Assembly (NCBI GenBank): GCA_025463785.1
Contig: JAODBD010000003.1
Coordinates: 461,287-525,286 of the forward strand
Reading direction: 5' to 3'
Length of the DNA stretch: 64,000 bases
From: Glaciihabitans sp.
Lineage (GTDB): Bacteria > Actinomycetota > Actinomycetes > Actinomycetales > Microbacteriaceae
The position numbers and the translations under genes were made by a program. This document shows positions 25,655-35,745 of the stretch, piece by piece. How positions within the stretch are numbered: the first letter of the stretch is position 1; the number at the start of each line of letters is the position of its first letter. The notes under the pieces were generated by a model, which did not search any database, was not told where the DNA came from, and worked only from the letters and a program-made list of their open reading frames with translations.

Positions 25655-28144
25655 CTACGTCTCCTCAGGAATCTGGATGGCGGGCAGCGCGATGACCATC
25701 GAGAGGCCGCCGCCCGGAGTTTCCTCGGCGGAGAGCGTTCCCCCCATGCCCTCGGTGAATCCCTTCGACAGGGCAAGGCCGAGCCCGAGGCCAGTGAGGT
25801 TGTCTGTGTCACCGAGGCGTTGGAAGGGGACGAAAATGTCTTCGCGCCGATCGGCTTCCACGCCCGGTCCTCGATCGGCGATTCGGATCTCGATGGTGCC
25901 TGCGAACTCGCTTGCGGAGATGCGGACGGCTCGTTCGCCCGGCGAAAACCGCCTCGCGTTGTCCAGGAGATTGACAATAACGCGCTGCAACAGGCCTGCA
26001 TCCGCGATGACGGGCGGAAGATCCTGAGGCAGGTCCAACTCGACGTCTGCGGGGCCGAGCCCGAGTTCGTCGAGGGCGGGCAGAACCACCTCGGCGACAT
26101 CGACCGGCACGGTCGTGACCGCGAGCGCGCCCGCCTGCAACCGGGTCACATCCAGCAGATTGGTGACGAGCGCGGACAGCGACTCGAGGCTCTCCTGAGC
26201 GGTGGCGAGGAGTTCATCGCGGTCAACATCTGACCAGACAATTCCCGGCGAGCGCAGACCGGTGACCGCGGCGGTCGCGGCGGCTAACGGTCGCCTCAGG
26301 TCATGCCCGACTGCTGCAAGAAGTGCGCTTCGCACACGATCGACTTCGGCAAGCGGGCCGACTTCTCGCGCAGTCTCCGACAGGTCGCGATACTCGAGCG
26401 CCGCGTCGATCTGGGCGGCGATGACGCTGAGCAGTCGCCGCTCGGATGCCTGCAGGTCGGCTCCGTGTAGCTCCAGCGTGCCGCGCTCACCTGCGGGGAT
26501 CGACGTCACCTGATCCCCGGGTTCCGGAACGCCGTCGGACAGGATCACCTCATCCTTCGACAGCAATTGCACACTCGTGAGCGAAAATGCCTCTCTGGTT
26601 CGCGCGACGAGCGCCTGCAGAGCATCCTGTCCGCGGAAGACACTGCCGGTAATCGTCGCCAGCAACTCGGATTCGGCCTGGGCTCGTTGCGCAGCGCGCG
26701 ATCTGCGCGCGGCCTGGTCGACCACATAGCTGACCAGAACCGCGTTGAGGACGTAGAGCACCAGCGTCAGAAAGTGCACCGGCAGGGCAATCGTGAGGCT
26801 GAAATACGGTTTGACGAAGACGTAGTCGAGGGTCAGCCCAGACAGGATCGCGGCGAGCAGGGCCGGCCAGATGCCGCCGATGAGCGCGACCAGCACGACC
26901 AGCAGCTGGAACCCGAGCACATCGGCCGTGATCGAGTCGGCACTCCGCGAGGCGAACAGCACTGCCGTCACGAGCGGTCCACCCAGCAGCGCAAGAATGA
27001 GACCACCGACGCGGCGCCGAAGGGTGAGTGCTCCACCCAGCCGGGGGAGTGCGAACCGTCCGCCCGCCGCAGCGTGGTTGACGATGTGAACGTCGATCGC
27101 ACCAGATGTTCGGATGACCGTGGATGCGGTGCCCGGCCCGGTGAGGGCGGCCGACAGCCGACTCCGTCGACTCACACCGATCACCAGTTGCGTCGCGTTC
27201 AGCCCCTTGGCAAAGTCCACGAGCGCCCGCGGGATGTCGTCGCCGATCACCTGGTGGTATGTGCCGCCGAGTTTTTCTGTGAGAGCCCGTTGTGCTGACA
27301 GCGCGCCGGGATGCGTTTCGCTCAGCCCGTTCTGGCTCGTGATATGGACGGCGATGAGGTCGCCGCCAGCGGAGCGCGCCGCGATTCTCGCGCCTCGCCT
27401 GACCAGCGTCTCGCCCTCGGGCCCACCGGTTAGGGCGACCACAACTCTCTCGCGGGCCTCCCACTTGCTGTCGATGCCCTGCTCAACCCGGTAGGCCGTA
27501 AGCGCGGTGTCGACCTCGTCGGCGAGCCAGAGCAGCGCGAGTTCGCGCAGGGCGGTCAGATTTCCGAGCCGGAAGTAGTTCGAGAGCGCAGCGTCGATTC
27601 GACTCGCCGGATAGACGTGGCCCTCGGCGAGGCGATCGCGCAGTGACTGGGGCGCTAGGTCGATGACCTCGATCTGGTCGGCGGTGCGGAGCACGGCATC
27701 CGGAACCGTCTCTCGCTGCGGTGCTCCGGTGATCTGCTCGACTACATCGCGCAGGGACTCGATGTGCTGCACATTGACTGTCGACATGACATCGATGCCG
27801 GCGTCGAGAAGAGCTTCGACATCCTGCCAGCGCTTGTCGTTGATGGAACCCGGCGCATTGGTGTGCGCCAGCTCGTCAACGAGCGCGACTTCGGGGTGGC
27901 GGGCGATCACGGCGTCGAGATCCAATTCGGAGAGCTCGACGCCGCGGTGCGTGACAGTTCGTCGGGGGATCACGTCGAGACCACCGAGGAGGGCTGCGGT
28001 TTGTGCTCGGCCGTGGGTCTCAACCAGCGCCACGACGACATCGCGACCCTCGTGCTTCAGGCGCGTGCCCTCCTCGAGCATGGCGTACGTCTTGCCCACC
28101 CCGGGGGCGGCACCGAGGAGCACGCGGAGCCGCCCCTTCTTCAT
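25655..28144 (-). CDS. kdpD: KdpD sensor histidine kinase
   Basis: This is an 829-residue sensor for potassium limitation and osmotic stress. The N-terminal KdpD domain opens with RLRVLLGAAPGVGKTYAML (Walker A) and VDELAHTNAPGS. A universal stress protein-like region follows (about 220-350), then four clustered membrane helices (about 390-480) and a GAF-like segment. The phospho-acceptor His is in AVGHDLRRPLAAAT (about 610). The ATPase domain has NLLDNARRFSP, IADRGPGVE and GLGLGLALSKGF. It follows kdpC after 3 nt, so it belongs to the same operon as the pump. Confidence 0.96.
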   Translation of the reverse strand: MKKGRLRVLLGAAPGVGKTYAMLEEGTRLKHEGRDVVVALVETHGRAQTAALLGGLDVIPRRTVTHRGVELSELDLDAVIARHPEVALVDELAHTNAPGSINDKRWQDVEALLDAGIDVMSTVNVQHIESLRDVVEQITGAPQRETVPDAVLRTADQIEVIDLAPQSLRDRLAEGHVYPASRIDAALSNYFRLGNLTALRELALLWLADEVDTALTAYRVEQGIDSKWEARERVVVALTGGPEGETLVRRGARIAARSAGGDLIAVHITSQNGLSETHPGALSAQRALTEKLGGTYHQVIGDDIPRALVDFAKGLNATQLVIGVSRRSRLSAALTGPGTASTVIRTSGAIDVHIVNHAAAGGRFALPRLGGALTLRRRVGGLILALLGGPLVTAVLFASRSADSITADVLGFQLLVVLVALIGGIWPALLAAILSGLTLDYVFVKPYFSLTIALPVHFLTLVLYVLNAVLVSYVVDQAARRSRAAQRAQAESELLATITGSVFRGQDALQALVARTREAFSLTSVQLLSKDEVILSDGVPEPGDQVTSIPAGERGTLELHGADLQASERRLLSVIAAQIDAALEYRDLSETAREVGPLAEVDRVRSALLAAVGHDLRRPLAAATAAVTGLRSPGIVWSDVDRDELLATAQESLESLSALVTNLLDVTRLQAGALAVTTVPVDVAEVVLPALDELGLGPADVELDLPQDLPPVIADAGLLQRVIVNLLDNARRFSPGERAVRISASEFAGTIEIRIADRGPGVEADRREDIFVPFQRLGDTDNLTGLGLGLALSKGFTEGMGGTLSAEETPGGGLSMVIALPAIQIPEET

Positions 28145-28147
28145 GGC

Positions 28148-28753
28148 TCAGCCCTTCAGCTTCGACAGCGCGATGTTGAGCTCGAGGACATTGACCGTCG
28201 GATCGCCGATGTATCCGAGTTCGCGCCCGACGATGAACGAGTTGACGAGGGCGGTGACCTCGGCCGTGGGGAGGTGACGTGTGGTCGCAACCCGATCGAC
28301 CTGTTCCAGCGCGTAGGTCGGGCTGATGTCCGGGTCGAGTCCGGATGCCGACGCCGTCAGGGCATCCGGTGGGATGGATGCCGGGTCAACGTTGTCGCTC
28401 GCAGCGATCGCAGCCTTTCGATCCTTGATGGCCTTGATCAGGGTCTGGCTTTCTGTGCCCTGGTTGCTGCCGCTCGAAGCGCCGGCGTCGTATCCGGTTC
28501 CGGCTGCAGATGGCCGCGACTGGAACCACTGCGCGAGGGCGTTGCCCTTCGCGTCGGTGAAGCTCTGCCCGATCAGGGCCGAGCCGACGGTCTTGCCGCC
28601 GATCTTGATGAGCGAGCCGTTCGCCTGCGACGGGGCGAGCAGCCCAATTCCCGTGATGACGAGCGGGTAGGCGATGCCGAGAACGACGGTGAAGATGATC
28701 ATCGTGCGAATTGCGACCCAGTATTGCCTGGTTGTGCCGCGGAGTGAACTCAT
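28148..28753 (-). CDS. kdpC: Potassium-transporting ATPase subunit C
   Basis: This 201-residue subunit has one N-terminal membrane helix (TMIIFTVVLGIAYPLVITGIG) and a periplasm-facing domain with the KdpC signatures VGSALIGQSFTD, WFQSRPSA, and NVDPASIPPDALTASASGLDPDISPTYALEQVDRVA. It assists the KdpA/KdpB complex. It is encoded 33 bp after kdpB. Confidence 0.96.
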   Translation of the reverse strand: MSSLRGTTRQYWVAIRTMIIFTVVLGIAYPLVITGIGLLAPSQANGSLIKIGGKTVGSALIGQSFTDAKGNALAQWFQSRPSAAGTGYDAGASSGSNQGTESQTLIKAIKDRKAAIAASDNVDPASIPPDALTASASGLDPDISPTYALEQVDRVATTRHLPTAEVTALVNSFIVGRELGYIGDPTVNVLELNIALSKLKG

Positions 28754-28786
28754 TGTGAGGTCCTTGTCTTGTTTGGTGAGAGCTGT

Positions 28787-30937
28787 CTAGAAACCGGGGA
28801 TGAGTGAGATCACGAGGTCGATGAGCTTGATGCCGATGAATGGCGCGATGAGACCGCCAACGCCGTAGATACACAGGTTGCGCCCGAGGATTCGGGACAC
28901 GCTCATGGGGCGGTATTTCACACCGCGCAGTGAGAGCGGAATCAGGATGATGATGATGATCGCGTTGAACACCACCGCCGAGAGGATCGCGGATGCCGGA
29001 GAGTGCAGCTGCATGAAGTTCAGGGCTCTGAGCCCGGGATAGCTCGCAACGAACATGGCCGGGATGATCGCGAAGTACTTTGCGACATCGTTGGCGATCG
29101 AGAAGGTGGTCAGTGCGCCGCGCGTGATCAGCAGCTGCTTTCCGATGCCGACGATGTCGATGAGCTTCGTCGGGTCCGAGTCGAGGTCAACCATGTTGCC
29201 TGCCTCCTTCGCCGCGGAGGTGCCCGTGTTCATTGCGACGCCGACGTCGGCTTGCGCCAGTGCCGGGGCATCGTTCGTGCCGTCTCCGGTCATGGCGACC
29301 AGGTTGCCGCCGAGCTGCTCCTTGCGGATCAGCTCCATCTTGTCTTCGGGGGTGGCTTCGGCGAGGAAGTCGTCGACGCCCGCTTCCGCTGCGATTGCTT
29401 TGGCGGTGAGCGGGTTGTCGCCCGTGATCATGACGGTGCGGATGCCCATCCTGCGCAGGTCGGCGAAGCGAGCCGCGAGGCCGGTCTTGACGACATCCTT
29501 CAGATAGACAACGCCGAGGACGGTGCCCTTGCCCGCAGAGTCGCGTCGCGCCACCACAAGCGGAGTGCCGCCGGCTTCGGCGATGCGGGTGACGTGGGCG
29601 TCGATCTCTGCTGCGATCCTGGCCGGGAGCTTTCCCGACTCCTCGACCCAGGAGATCACCATCGAGCCGGCGCCCTTTCGCACCTGGCTGCCGTCGGCGT
29701 AGTCCACGCCGCTCATCCGGGTCTGTGCGCTGAACGGCACAGCGGTGCTGCCGACGGACTCTTCAATGGTGACGCCCTGCGCGAGCGCGAGGTCCAGGAT
29801 GGACTTGCCCTCGGGCGTTGGGTCGCTGAGCGATGACGCGCTTGCGGCCTCGGCGAGCGCGCGCTGCGCGATCCCGCTGATCGGGCTGAATTCGGCAGCC
29901 TGGCGGTTGCCGTAGGTGATTGTGCCCGTCTTGTCGAGGAGCAGCGTCGTCACATCTCCGGCAGCCTCGACGGCTCGACCCGACATCGCGAGCACGTTGT
30001 GCTGCACCAGCCGGTCCATTCCGGCGATGCCGATCGCCGAGAGGAGCGCGCCGATCGTGGTCGGGATCAGGCATACCAGAAGGGCGACCAGAACGGGCAC
30101 GCTCTGCGCGGCGTTCGAATAGCTCGCGATCGGGTTGATGATCAGGACAACGACCACGAAAATGATCGTCAGGCTGGCCAACAGGATGTTCAGCGCGATC
30201 TCGTTCGGAGTCTTCTGTCGTGACGCACCTTCGACCAGTTTGATCATCCGGTCGACGAACGTTTCGCCTGGCCTGCTCGTGATCCTCACCACAATGCGGT
30301 CGGACAGGACGCGAGTTCCACCGGTAACCGCGCTGCGGTCGCCACCGGATTCGCGAACAACCGGGGCCGACTCGCCAGTGATCGCGGATTCGTCGACCGA
30401 GGCGATACCCCAGATGATGTCGCCGTCTCCTGGGATCAGTTCGCCTGCCGTGACCACGACGGTGTCGCCGAGGGTCAGGTCGGCCGACGCGATCTGCACG
30501 AAGTCGGCGCGCTCGGCTCCCGCATCCCCGGCCTCGTCGTAGTCGGTGACCCTATTGGCCATGGTGCTGGTGCGGCTGTCGCGGAGGCTCTTGGCCTGGG
30601 CTTTGCCGCGACCCTCAGCAACCGCTTCCGCCATATTCGCGAATAGGACCGTGAGCCAGAGCCACACTGCGATCGACCAGATGAACGCGAGCGACGTCGG
30701 GGATGCGCTCGAGTGCACGGTATTGCCGAGAAACGGTTGCGCGATGGCCAGCACGGTGGTCAGCGCGGCGCCGATCTCGACGACGAACATGACCGGGTTG
30801 TGCCACATGAATCGCGGGTCGAGCTTGCGCAGTGCTGCGGGCACGCTCGAGATCAGCTGTCGTACGCCGAACGAGGATGCCACCTTTCGCGGACTCGGCA
30901 GCGGACTGTCGGTGGGTGTGATGAGTGTTGTTGACAT
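28787..30937 (-). CDS. kdpB: Potassium-transporting P-type ATPase subunit B
   Basis: This 716-residue catalytic subunit hydrolyses ATP to drive potassium uptake through KdpA. The phosphorylated Asp is in [14 protein letters not shown] (about residue 330), TGES is present in the actuator domain, and [16 protein letters not shown] forms the hinge. The N-terminus has the KdpB-type helix pair. It starts 5 nt after the kdpA stop, so the genes are tightly coupled. Confidence 0.97.
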   Translation of the reverse strand: MSTTLITPTDSPLPSPRKVASSFGVRQLISSVPAALRKLDPRFMWHNPVMFVVEIGAALTTVLAIAQPFLGNTVHSSASPTSLAFIWSIAVWLWLTVLFANMAEAVAEGRGKAQAKSLRDSRTSTMANRVTDYDEAGDAGAERADFVQIASADLTLGDTVVVTAGELIPGDGDIIWGIASVDESAITGESAPVVRESGGDRSAVTGGTRVLSDRIVVRITSRPGETFVDRMIKLVEGASRQKTPNEIALNILLASLTIIFVVVVLIINPIASYSNAAQSVPVLVALLVCLIPTTIGALLSAIGIAGMDRLVQHNVLAMSGRAVEAAGDVTTLLLDKTGTITYGNRQAAEFSPISGIAQRALAEAASASSLSDPTPEGKSILDLALAQGVTIEESVGSTAVPFSAQTRMSGVDYADGSQVRKGAGSMVISWVEESGKLPARIAAEIDAHVTRIAEAGGTPLVVARRDSAGKGTVLGVVYLKDVVKTGLAARFADLRRMGIRTVMITGDNPLTAKAIAAEAGVDDFLAEATPEDKMELIRKEQLGGNLVAMTGDGTNDAPALAQADVGVAMNTGTSAAKEAGNMVDLDSDPTKLIDIVGIGKQLLITRGALTTFSIANDVAKYFAIIPAMFVASYPGLRALNFMQLHSPASAILSAVVFNAIIIIILIPLSLRGVKYRPMSVSRILGRNLCIYGVGGLIAPFIGIKLIDLVISLIPGF

Positions 30938-30942
30938 GGTTG

Positions 30943-32619
30943 TTACTTGAGTCCTTCTGCTAGTGGACCTAGCGCTAGAACGGGGAGGTACGTGAGGGCC
31001 GAGACGATGATGATCGTTCCGATGAGGAGTCCGATGAACTGCGGGCGATGGGTTGGCAGCGTTCCGGCCGTGACCGGCACCCGATCCTGGGCACCGAACG
31101 AGCCGGCCAGCGCCAGGACGAACACGATGGGTAGGAATCGCCCGAGCAACATGGCGACCCCGAGCGCGGTGTCAAACCACGGCGTGCTTGCGGTCAGGCC
31201 GGCGAACGCCGATCCGTTGTTGTTGCCGGCCGAAGTGAACGCGTAGAGCACCTCTGAGTAGCCGTGCAATCCCGTGTTCGCCATCGAGGTGCCGGTGACG
31301 GAAGCCTCGACGGCCGGTATCGCGAAGCTGAGCGCAGTGCCAAGCAGAACGATTGTCGGCGTGATCAGGATGTAGATGCTGGCCAGTTTGATTTCCCGAG
31401 CGCCGAGCTTTTTGCCCAGGTATTCGGGTGTGCGACCAACCATCAGGCCTGCGACGAAGACGGCGACGACCGCAACCATCAGGATCCCGTAGAGCCCCGA
31501 TCCGACACCGCCGGGAGCGACCTCGCCGAGCATCATGTTCAGGATGGCAAGTCCGCCACCCAGGGACGTGAAGCTGTCATGCATCGAGTTCACGGCTCCG
31601 GTGGAGGTGAGGGTGCTCGAGGTACCGAAGAGGGTCGAACCGACGATGCCGAACCGAACCTCCTTGCCCTCCATTGCGCCTCCAGCCAGTTGGCTGGCCG
31701 TGCCGGACCCGACGCTTTCGAGCCAGGTCAGCAGTGCGGCGGAGGCGATCCAGAACAACCCCATGACCGAGAGAACCGCGTAGCCCTGACGGTTGTCGCC
31801 TACCATCCGACCAAACGTGCGCGGCAGGGCGAACGGAATGGCGAGCATCAGAACGATCTCGAACAGGCTCGTCCAGGGCAGCGGATTCTCAAACGGGTGC
31901 GCGGAGTTGGCGTTGAAGAATCCGCCTCCGTTGGTACCGATCTCCTTGATGGCCTCCTGGGATGCCACAGGCCCACCGGGGATGACCCCATTTGCACCGG
32001 TGATCGTCGTGTAGTGCTCGAACGGATTGAAGTTCTGAATCACGCCGGAGACGATCAGAATCACCGCGGCAACAATCGAAAGCGGCAGGAGAATGCGCAG
32101 GATGCCGCGGGTGACATCCACCCAGAAGTTCCCGATGGTCAGTGACTTGCGACGCGAGAGCCCTCGAACCAGGGCGATCGCGACCGCGATTCCCACGGCG
32201 GCCGACGCGAAGTTCTGTACGGCGAGCCCCGCGATTTGAACCGCGTAACCCATCGTCAGTTCCGGCGAATACGACTGCCAGTTCGTGTTAGTGACAAACG
32301 AGATCGCCGTGTTCCAGGCGAGTCCCTGCTCCACCGGCGGTAGGCCGAGGGATAGCGGGAGCCACTCCTGGATCCTCTGGATCAGGTAGACGAAGAGGAC
32401 GCCAATCAGCGAAAAGGCCAGCAGGCTCCTGAGGTAGACCGGCCAGGTCTGTTCCGATGCGGAATCGACGCCGATCAGGCGATAGAAGCCCCGCTCGACC
32501 CTGAGGTTCTTTTCCGTCGTGTAGACGTGGGCCATGTAGTCGCCGAGCGGCCGGTAGATGAGCCCGAGGACGACGATGAGAGTGAGGATCTGGAGGATGA
32601 ACAGCCAGGTGTTATTCAT
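30943..32619 (-). CDS. kdpA: Potassium-transporting ATPase subunit A
   Basis: This 558-residue membrane subunit forms the potassium-selective channel-like path. It has about ten helices and the family's four pore-loop repeats, for example in [33 protein letters not shown] and [14 protein letters not shown]. The ATG shares its A with the kdpF TGA (TGATG), so translation is coupled to the tiny upstream gene. Confidence 0.97.
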   Translation of the reverse strand: MNNTWLFILQILTLIVVLGLIYRPLGDYMAHVYTTEKNLRVERGFYRLIGVDSASEQTWPVYLRSLLAFSLIGVLFVYLIQRIQEWLPLSLGLPPVEQGLAWNTAISFVTNTNWQSYSPELTMGYAVQIAGLAVQNFASAAVGIAVAIALVRGLSRRKSLTIGNFWVDVTRGILRILLPLSIVAAVILIVSGVIQNFNPFEHYTTITGANGVIPGGPVASQEAIKEIGTNGGGFFNANSAHPFENPLPWTSLFEIVLMLAIPFALPRTFGRMVGDNRQGYAVLSVMGLFWIASAALLTWLESVGSGTASQLAGGAMEGKEVRFGIVGSTLFGTSSTLTSTGAVNSMHDSFTSLGGGLAILNMMLGEVAPGGVGSGLYGILMVAVVAVFVAGLMVGRTPEYLGKKLGAREIKLASIYILITPTIVLLGTALSFAIPAVEASVTGTSMANTGLHGYSEVLYAFTSAGNNNGSAFAGLTASTPWFDTALGVAMLLGRFLPIVFVLALAGSFGAQDRVPVTAGTLPTHRPQFIGLLIGTIIIVSALTYLPVLALGPLAEGLK

Positions 32620-32708
32620 CAGAAACGCTCCGGCTTAAGGAGGGCGACGACGAGATAGACGAGGACTGCGACGCCGAGTACGAGGCTTGCGACGGTGAAA
32701 ACGATCAC
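32619..32708 (-). CDS. kdpF: KdpF small subunit
   Basis: A 29-residue single-helix peptide starts at GTG 32708. It is a hydrophobic helix ending in [12 protein letters not shown], the KdpF C-terminal signature. It stabilises the KdpABC complex. A GGAG site lies 7 nt upstream. The start overlaps the stop of a preceding 27-residue frame by 4 nt and its own stop overlaps kdpA by 1 nt. Confidence 0.9.
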   Translation of the reverse strand: MIVFTVASLVLGVAVLVYLVVALLKPERF

Positions 32709-32788
32709 AGTTTCTCCACCCCCCTGGCGACCAGAGCGATGAGCCCGAAAAGCGCTATCGCCGCAGCAACATAGACAATGTCGAGCAA
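32705..32788 (-). CDS. 27-residue membrane peptide preceding kdpF
   Basis: A short frame begins at TTG 32788, 5 nt after a GGAG site, and ends at a TGA that overlaps the kdpF GTG (GTGA). The peptide is L(M)LDIVYVAAAIALF followed by [13 protein letters not shown]: one membrane helix with a basic C-terminal end. Coupling into kdpF-kdpA, a proper ribosome-binding site and a clear helix argue that it is real. I recall similar tiny frames ahead of kdpF in other actinobacteria but know no assigned function. It may be an extra Kdp subunit. Confidence 0.65.
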   Translation of the reverse strand: MLDIVYVAAAIALFGLIALVARGVEKL

Positions 32789-33080
32789 GGCAACTCCATC
32801 CGAATGCGAATCACAGCCGTCCGATCGGGCGGCCAGTGTCACTGGGACACAGCGGATTAGTAGACACCTCAGGGAGGGGGTGCGACGGGATGCTCACGCA
32901 CTCCTTACGCGGGACGGCCAAACCCTAACGTTTTTCTTACAGCGGCCGGCGCCCGCGAGGGATCCGTTATATCGGCGGCAATCCGCGTACTGAAAGCGTT
33001 AGGAACCTGCCGGGTGGCATGCGCGTGCGCGAAGCTTTTTTCATGCGCACGAGTCACGAGAATCAGATTGGCGTTGCGTC

Positions 33081-33656
33081 GTGTTCCGGGTGAGGAGCCG
33101 GGCGCCCGAGTTGGATTTCTGGCCCGAAGCCACCGTGTTTTCCGAGTCCGACATAGTCGTTTCGGGCACCTCGCTGCTGAGGCTGGTGGAGGTGTACGGA
33201 ACCCCAGCTGTCCACAGCGCGGCGGCCGTCATCCCGGGAAGCGGAGGTCGACCCGCAAACGATGCCCGCGTGGCCGTGCTGGTCGTGCGAATCGTCGCCG
33301 TCGAACGCAACGCCTCCCGGATGACCATCGCGCAGCCCGACGCGCGCCTCGATAACCTCCGGCTGATCTGGTCTGAGGCGCGGATGTTCGGTCGCCCCTC
33401 GTCCGGCAGGCACACGATCGGTCTCGTCGTGCGGAAACCGGGAACGACGGACCTCGCGGCGACCGATGACGCGTTCGCGGTCGACCTGCCGGTCGACCTG
33501 CGAACCGGGGACCTGCTCGCGATCCCCAGCCGAGGCATCCGGACCGACTCGGTCGGGTCGCTACACCCCCTGACGGGCCGCCGCGACGCGCGCCCCGATT
33601 CAGTCCTCGAGGCCGCCGGGCGCACGCCGGCGCCCTTGTGGGAATCGATCGACTGA
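33081..33656 (+). CDS. Hypothetical protein
   Basis: From GTG 33081 (or GTG 33096) this gives up to 191 residues with codon use like its neighbours. I do not recognise the family. It has no signal peptide or membrane helix; the middle (ARVAVLVVRIVAVERN, HTIGLVVRKPGTTDL) alternates strands and turns and could be a beta-rich domain. It stands alone between the divergent kdp operon and the cytochrome b operon. The 292 bp upstream (32789-33080) hold no gene; they must contain the kdp promoter, and one small palindrome (GTGTC-N5-GACAC near 32834) is visible. Confidence 0.55.
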   Translation: MFRVRSRAPELDFWPEATVFSESDIVVSGTSLLRLVEVYGTPAVHSAAAVIPGSGGRPANDARVAVLVVRIVAVERNASRMTIAQPDARLDNLRLIWSEARMFGRPSSGRHTIGLVVRKPGTTDLAATDDAFAVDLPVDLRTGDLLAIPSRGIRTDSVGSLHPLTGRRDARPDSVLEAAGRTPAPLWESID

Positions 33657-33783
33657 GGCTCAGTTCGGGACTTTCGGCCCTGCTTGCGGCGGTCGGCCAC
33701 GCGTATGGTCAATTTAGACCCACTCAGTGGTCCACCTACAGGAGTGTGAGGGTTGAAATGACCGAGCGCCGGGGAATGCAATC

Positions 33784-33951
33784 ATGATCGGGATGCTTGT
33801 TGCGGGTGCTGACCTCAGCCCCGCCGGGATTTTCCTCAGGTGGGGGATTTTCTCCATCCAGCTCGGAAATCTGCTCGTGATCATTGCGATGCTCGTGCTC
33901 TTCGCCGTGGCGCTGGTGTTGCCGTTTCCTGGCGGGAGGCGCGACAAGTGA
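33784..33951 (+). CDS. 55-residue single-helix membrane protein of the cytochrome b operon
   Basis: The frame gives a 55-residue protein with one hydrophobic helix (LGNLLVIIAMLVLFAVALVLPF) and a basic C-terminus GGRRDK. Its stop codon overlaps the GTG of the cytochrome b gene (GTGA). Just upstream, a nine-codon frame (ATG 33758, peptide MTERRGMQS) ends in a TGA that overlaps this ATG, so a leader peptide may couple translation. It probably acts as a small subunit of the cytochrome complex; this is inferred from coupling only. Confidence 0.65.
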   Translation: MIGMLVAGADLSPAGIFLRWGIFSIQLGNLLVIIAMLVLFAVALVLPFPGGRRDK

Positions 33952-34619
33952 CTCATCTCGACGGGATCGAAACCGACAACACCTGGACCGGGCGGACCCG
34001 GCGCTGGCTGCTGAAGCGGCTGCCACCAGACAAGCTGCTCCCGAACACGCAACCCAGCTACGTCGCATCCTGGATCTATGTGTTCGGGATGGGCGCGATC
34101 GCCTCCCTTCTGTTCATCATCGTCTCGGGAGTGGTTCTCAGCTTCAACGGTCCGATGTGGTACCACCTCAGTGTGCTCGGGCATTTCGTGAACAGCGTCC
34201 ACCTCTGGAGCGTCGAATTCTTCTTCTTCTTCATGGTCATCCACATGTGGGGAAAGTTTTGGATGGCTGCCTGGCGAGGTCACCGGGTCCTCACGTGGAT
34301 CACCGGGGTCGTCTCGTTTGCCGTCTCGATTGTTGCCGCGTTTACCGGCTACCTGGTGCAGACGAACTTTGACTCGGAGTGGATCGCGTTCCAGGCGAAG
34401 GACGCACTGAACGCTGCTGGCATTGGCGCGTGGTTCAACGTCACCAACTTCGGGCAGATGTTCATGTGGCACATCCTGCTGCTGCCCGCAGCTGTGTTCG
34501 TCATTGTGGCAATGCACATCGTGCTTGTCCGCGTGCACGGCGTCGTTCCGCCCCTCGAAGCGGACGACACGGATGCCCAGCTTGTCGGCCAGGAGGCTTC
34601 ACATGTCGCTACTCACTAA
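33948..34619 (+). CDS. Cytochrome b6-type diheme cytochrome b (N-terminal domain)
   Basis: This 223-residue protein corresponds to the N-terminal four-helix half of cytochrome b. The heme ligands are all present: His85 and His99 in helix B (H-X13-H) and His175 and His190 in helix D (H-X14-H, the cytochrome b6 spacing). It should carry electrons across the membrane between two b hemes, most likely in quinol oxidation. It starts at GTG 33948 overlapping the small membrane gene, and overlaps the next gene by 17 nt. No Rieske or cytochrome c gene is near, so it is not an ordinary bc1 operon. Confidence 0.85.
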   Translation: MTHLDGIETDNTWTGRTRRWLLKRLPPDKLLPNTQPSYVASWIYVFGMGAIASLLFIIVSGVVLSFNGPMWYHLSVLGHFVNSVHLWSVEFFFFFMVIHMWGKFWMAAWRGHRVLTWITGVVSFAVSIVAAFTGYLVQTNFDSEWIAFQAKDALNAAGIGAWFNVTNFGQMFMWHILLLPAAVFVIVAMHIVLVRVHGVVPPLEADDTDAQLVGQEASHVATH

Positions 34620-35598
34620 GCCGAATCCACCGGATGACTCGAAGTCAGCCGTCTTGACCAAAGCAGAATCAGCCGACCGCCGGACGCGGCTGGCGGGTCG
34701 TCCCTGGAAGGGCGCGGAGCGGGAATACGACCTGTTCAAGGAACTGACCGTTGGAGTCGTGGTCGTAGGCCTCCTCGTCCTCGGCGTTGCCGGACTCGCG
34801 GGCTCACCAGACGAGGCGACCGTCAACCTGCAGACGTGGGCGACCGCAAGCCCCTCTGATTTCGTCGCCACTGCCACCGCCGAACTGGGCAAGACCTCGG
34901 ATACGGCCAGCTATGGCCCACCGTACTCAACGACCAGGGGCGCGACCCAGACTTTGGGTGCGATTGACTTCCAAAGCCTGTCGGGAACACGTATTCCGAT
35001 CAATACGGCCGCTGATTTTGTGACGACACCCCTCCGCAAACTGCACAGTGAGACAGCGGCTCTCGCCACCTGGGATGCGGCGGGTGCCGCGCAACAGGGT
35101 CAATGGACGAGCAACTATTCGGCTGCCCTCGCGAAATCATCCGGCGGCAATCCCGCGACCGTGAAGTCAGGCTCATACGGCCCGGTGCCAGCGCTTGTCT
35201 CCGGGCTTCTGGCCGAGGCGCGCCGTGGCGCTCTGGATGGAACTATCCAGGCCGAAGGCGGCCTGTTCAACACCGACTACACGCGAACGATCCTGTTCCT
35301 GGGCGACGGTGCGTACTTCCCGGGCCTCGCGACCGCTCAGCACCTCACGGGTGACCAGTGGGGGATGATGAACGAGACAGGCAACTACCCCGGCCAGTCC
35401 TGGTTGTGGCTGTTCTCGTTCTGGTACCAGGTACCCGCGATCGGGAGCCTCGGAAACGCAGACCTCGTGGTGGTCGGCCTGATGCTTGTACTCACGACGC
35501 TGCTGGCCTTGGTGCCGTTCATCCCGGGCCTGCGCTCGCTGCCACGGTGGATACCGATTCACCGGCTGATCTGGCGCAACTATTACCGGCGTCGTTAG
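34603..35598 (+). CDS. Membrane partner of cytochrome b with large outer domain
   Basis: Start ATG 34603 is chosen for its AGGAGG site 6 nt upstream; 331 residues. After a charged N-terminal 45 residues comes a helix (ELTVGVVVVGLLVLGVAGLAG), about 210 residues of soluble, Ser/Thr/Ala-rich domain, and a second region with hydrophobic segments (SWLWLFSFWYQ, LVVVGLMLVLTTLLALVPFIPGL). The C-terminal part faintly recalls subunit IV of b6f complexes. There is no CXXCH heme motif and no cysteine that I can see, so it carries neither heme c nor a Rieske cluster. It overlaps cytochrome b and must work with it. Confidence 0.7.
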   Translation: MSLLTKPNPPDDSKSAVLTKAESADRRTRLAGRPWKGAEREYDLFKELTVGVVVVGLLVLGVAGLAGSPDEATVNLQTWATASPSDFVATATAELGKTSDTASYGPPYSTTRGATQTLGAIDFQSLSGTRIPINTAADFVTTPLRKLHSETAALATWDAAGAAQQGQWTSNYSAALAKSSGGNPATVKSGSYGPVPALVSGLLAEARRGALDGTIQAEGGLFNTDYTRTILFLGDGAYFPGLATAQHLTGDQWGMMNETGNYPGQSWLWLFSFWYQVPAIGSLGNADLVVVGLMLVLTTLLALVPFIPGLRSLPRWIPIHRLIWRNYYRRR

Positions 35599-35608
35599 TT
35601 GTTGTGTG

Positions 35609-35682
<74 letters not shown>

Positions 35683-35745
35683 ATTGCTTCACCCGCTTGC
35701 GCAAATGAACCTCGACAAGAATAGCCGATAACTTCGTGAGTCAGC

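Noticed and set aside
32789..33080. c-di-AMP (ydaO-type) riboswitch upstream of kdp
   Set aside because: I do not see the conserved core of that riboswitch on the minus strand; only a small palindrome is visible.
33041..33781. Long 246-codon minus-strand frame opposite the hypothetical gene at 33081-33656
   Set aside because: The plus frame has the base pattern of a real gene (GC-rich third positions); the minus frame has Arg/Ser/Thr-rich low-quality protein and looks like its shadow.
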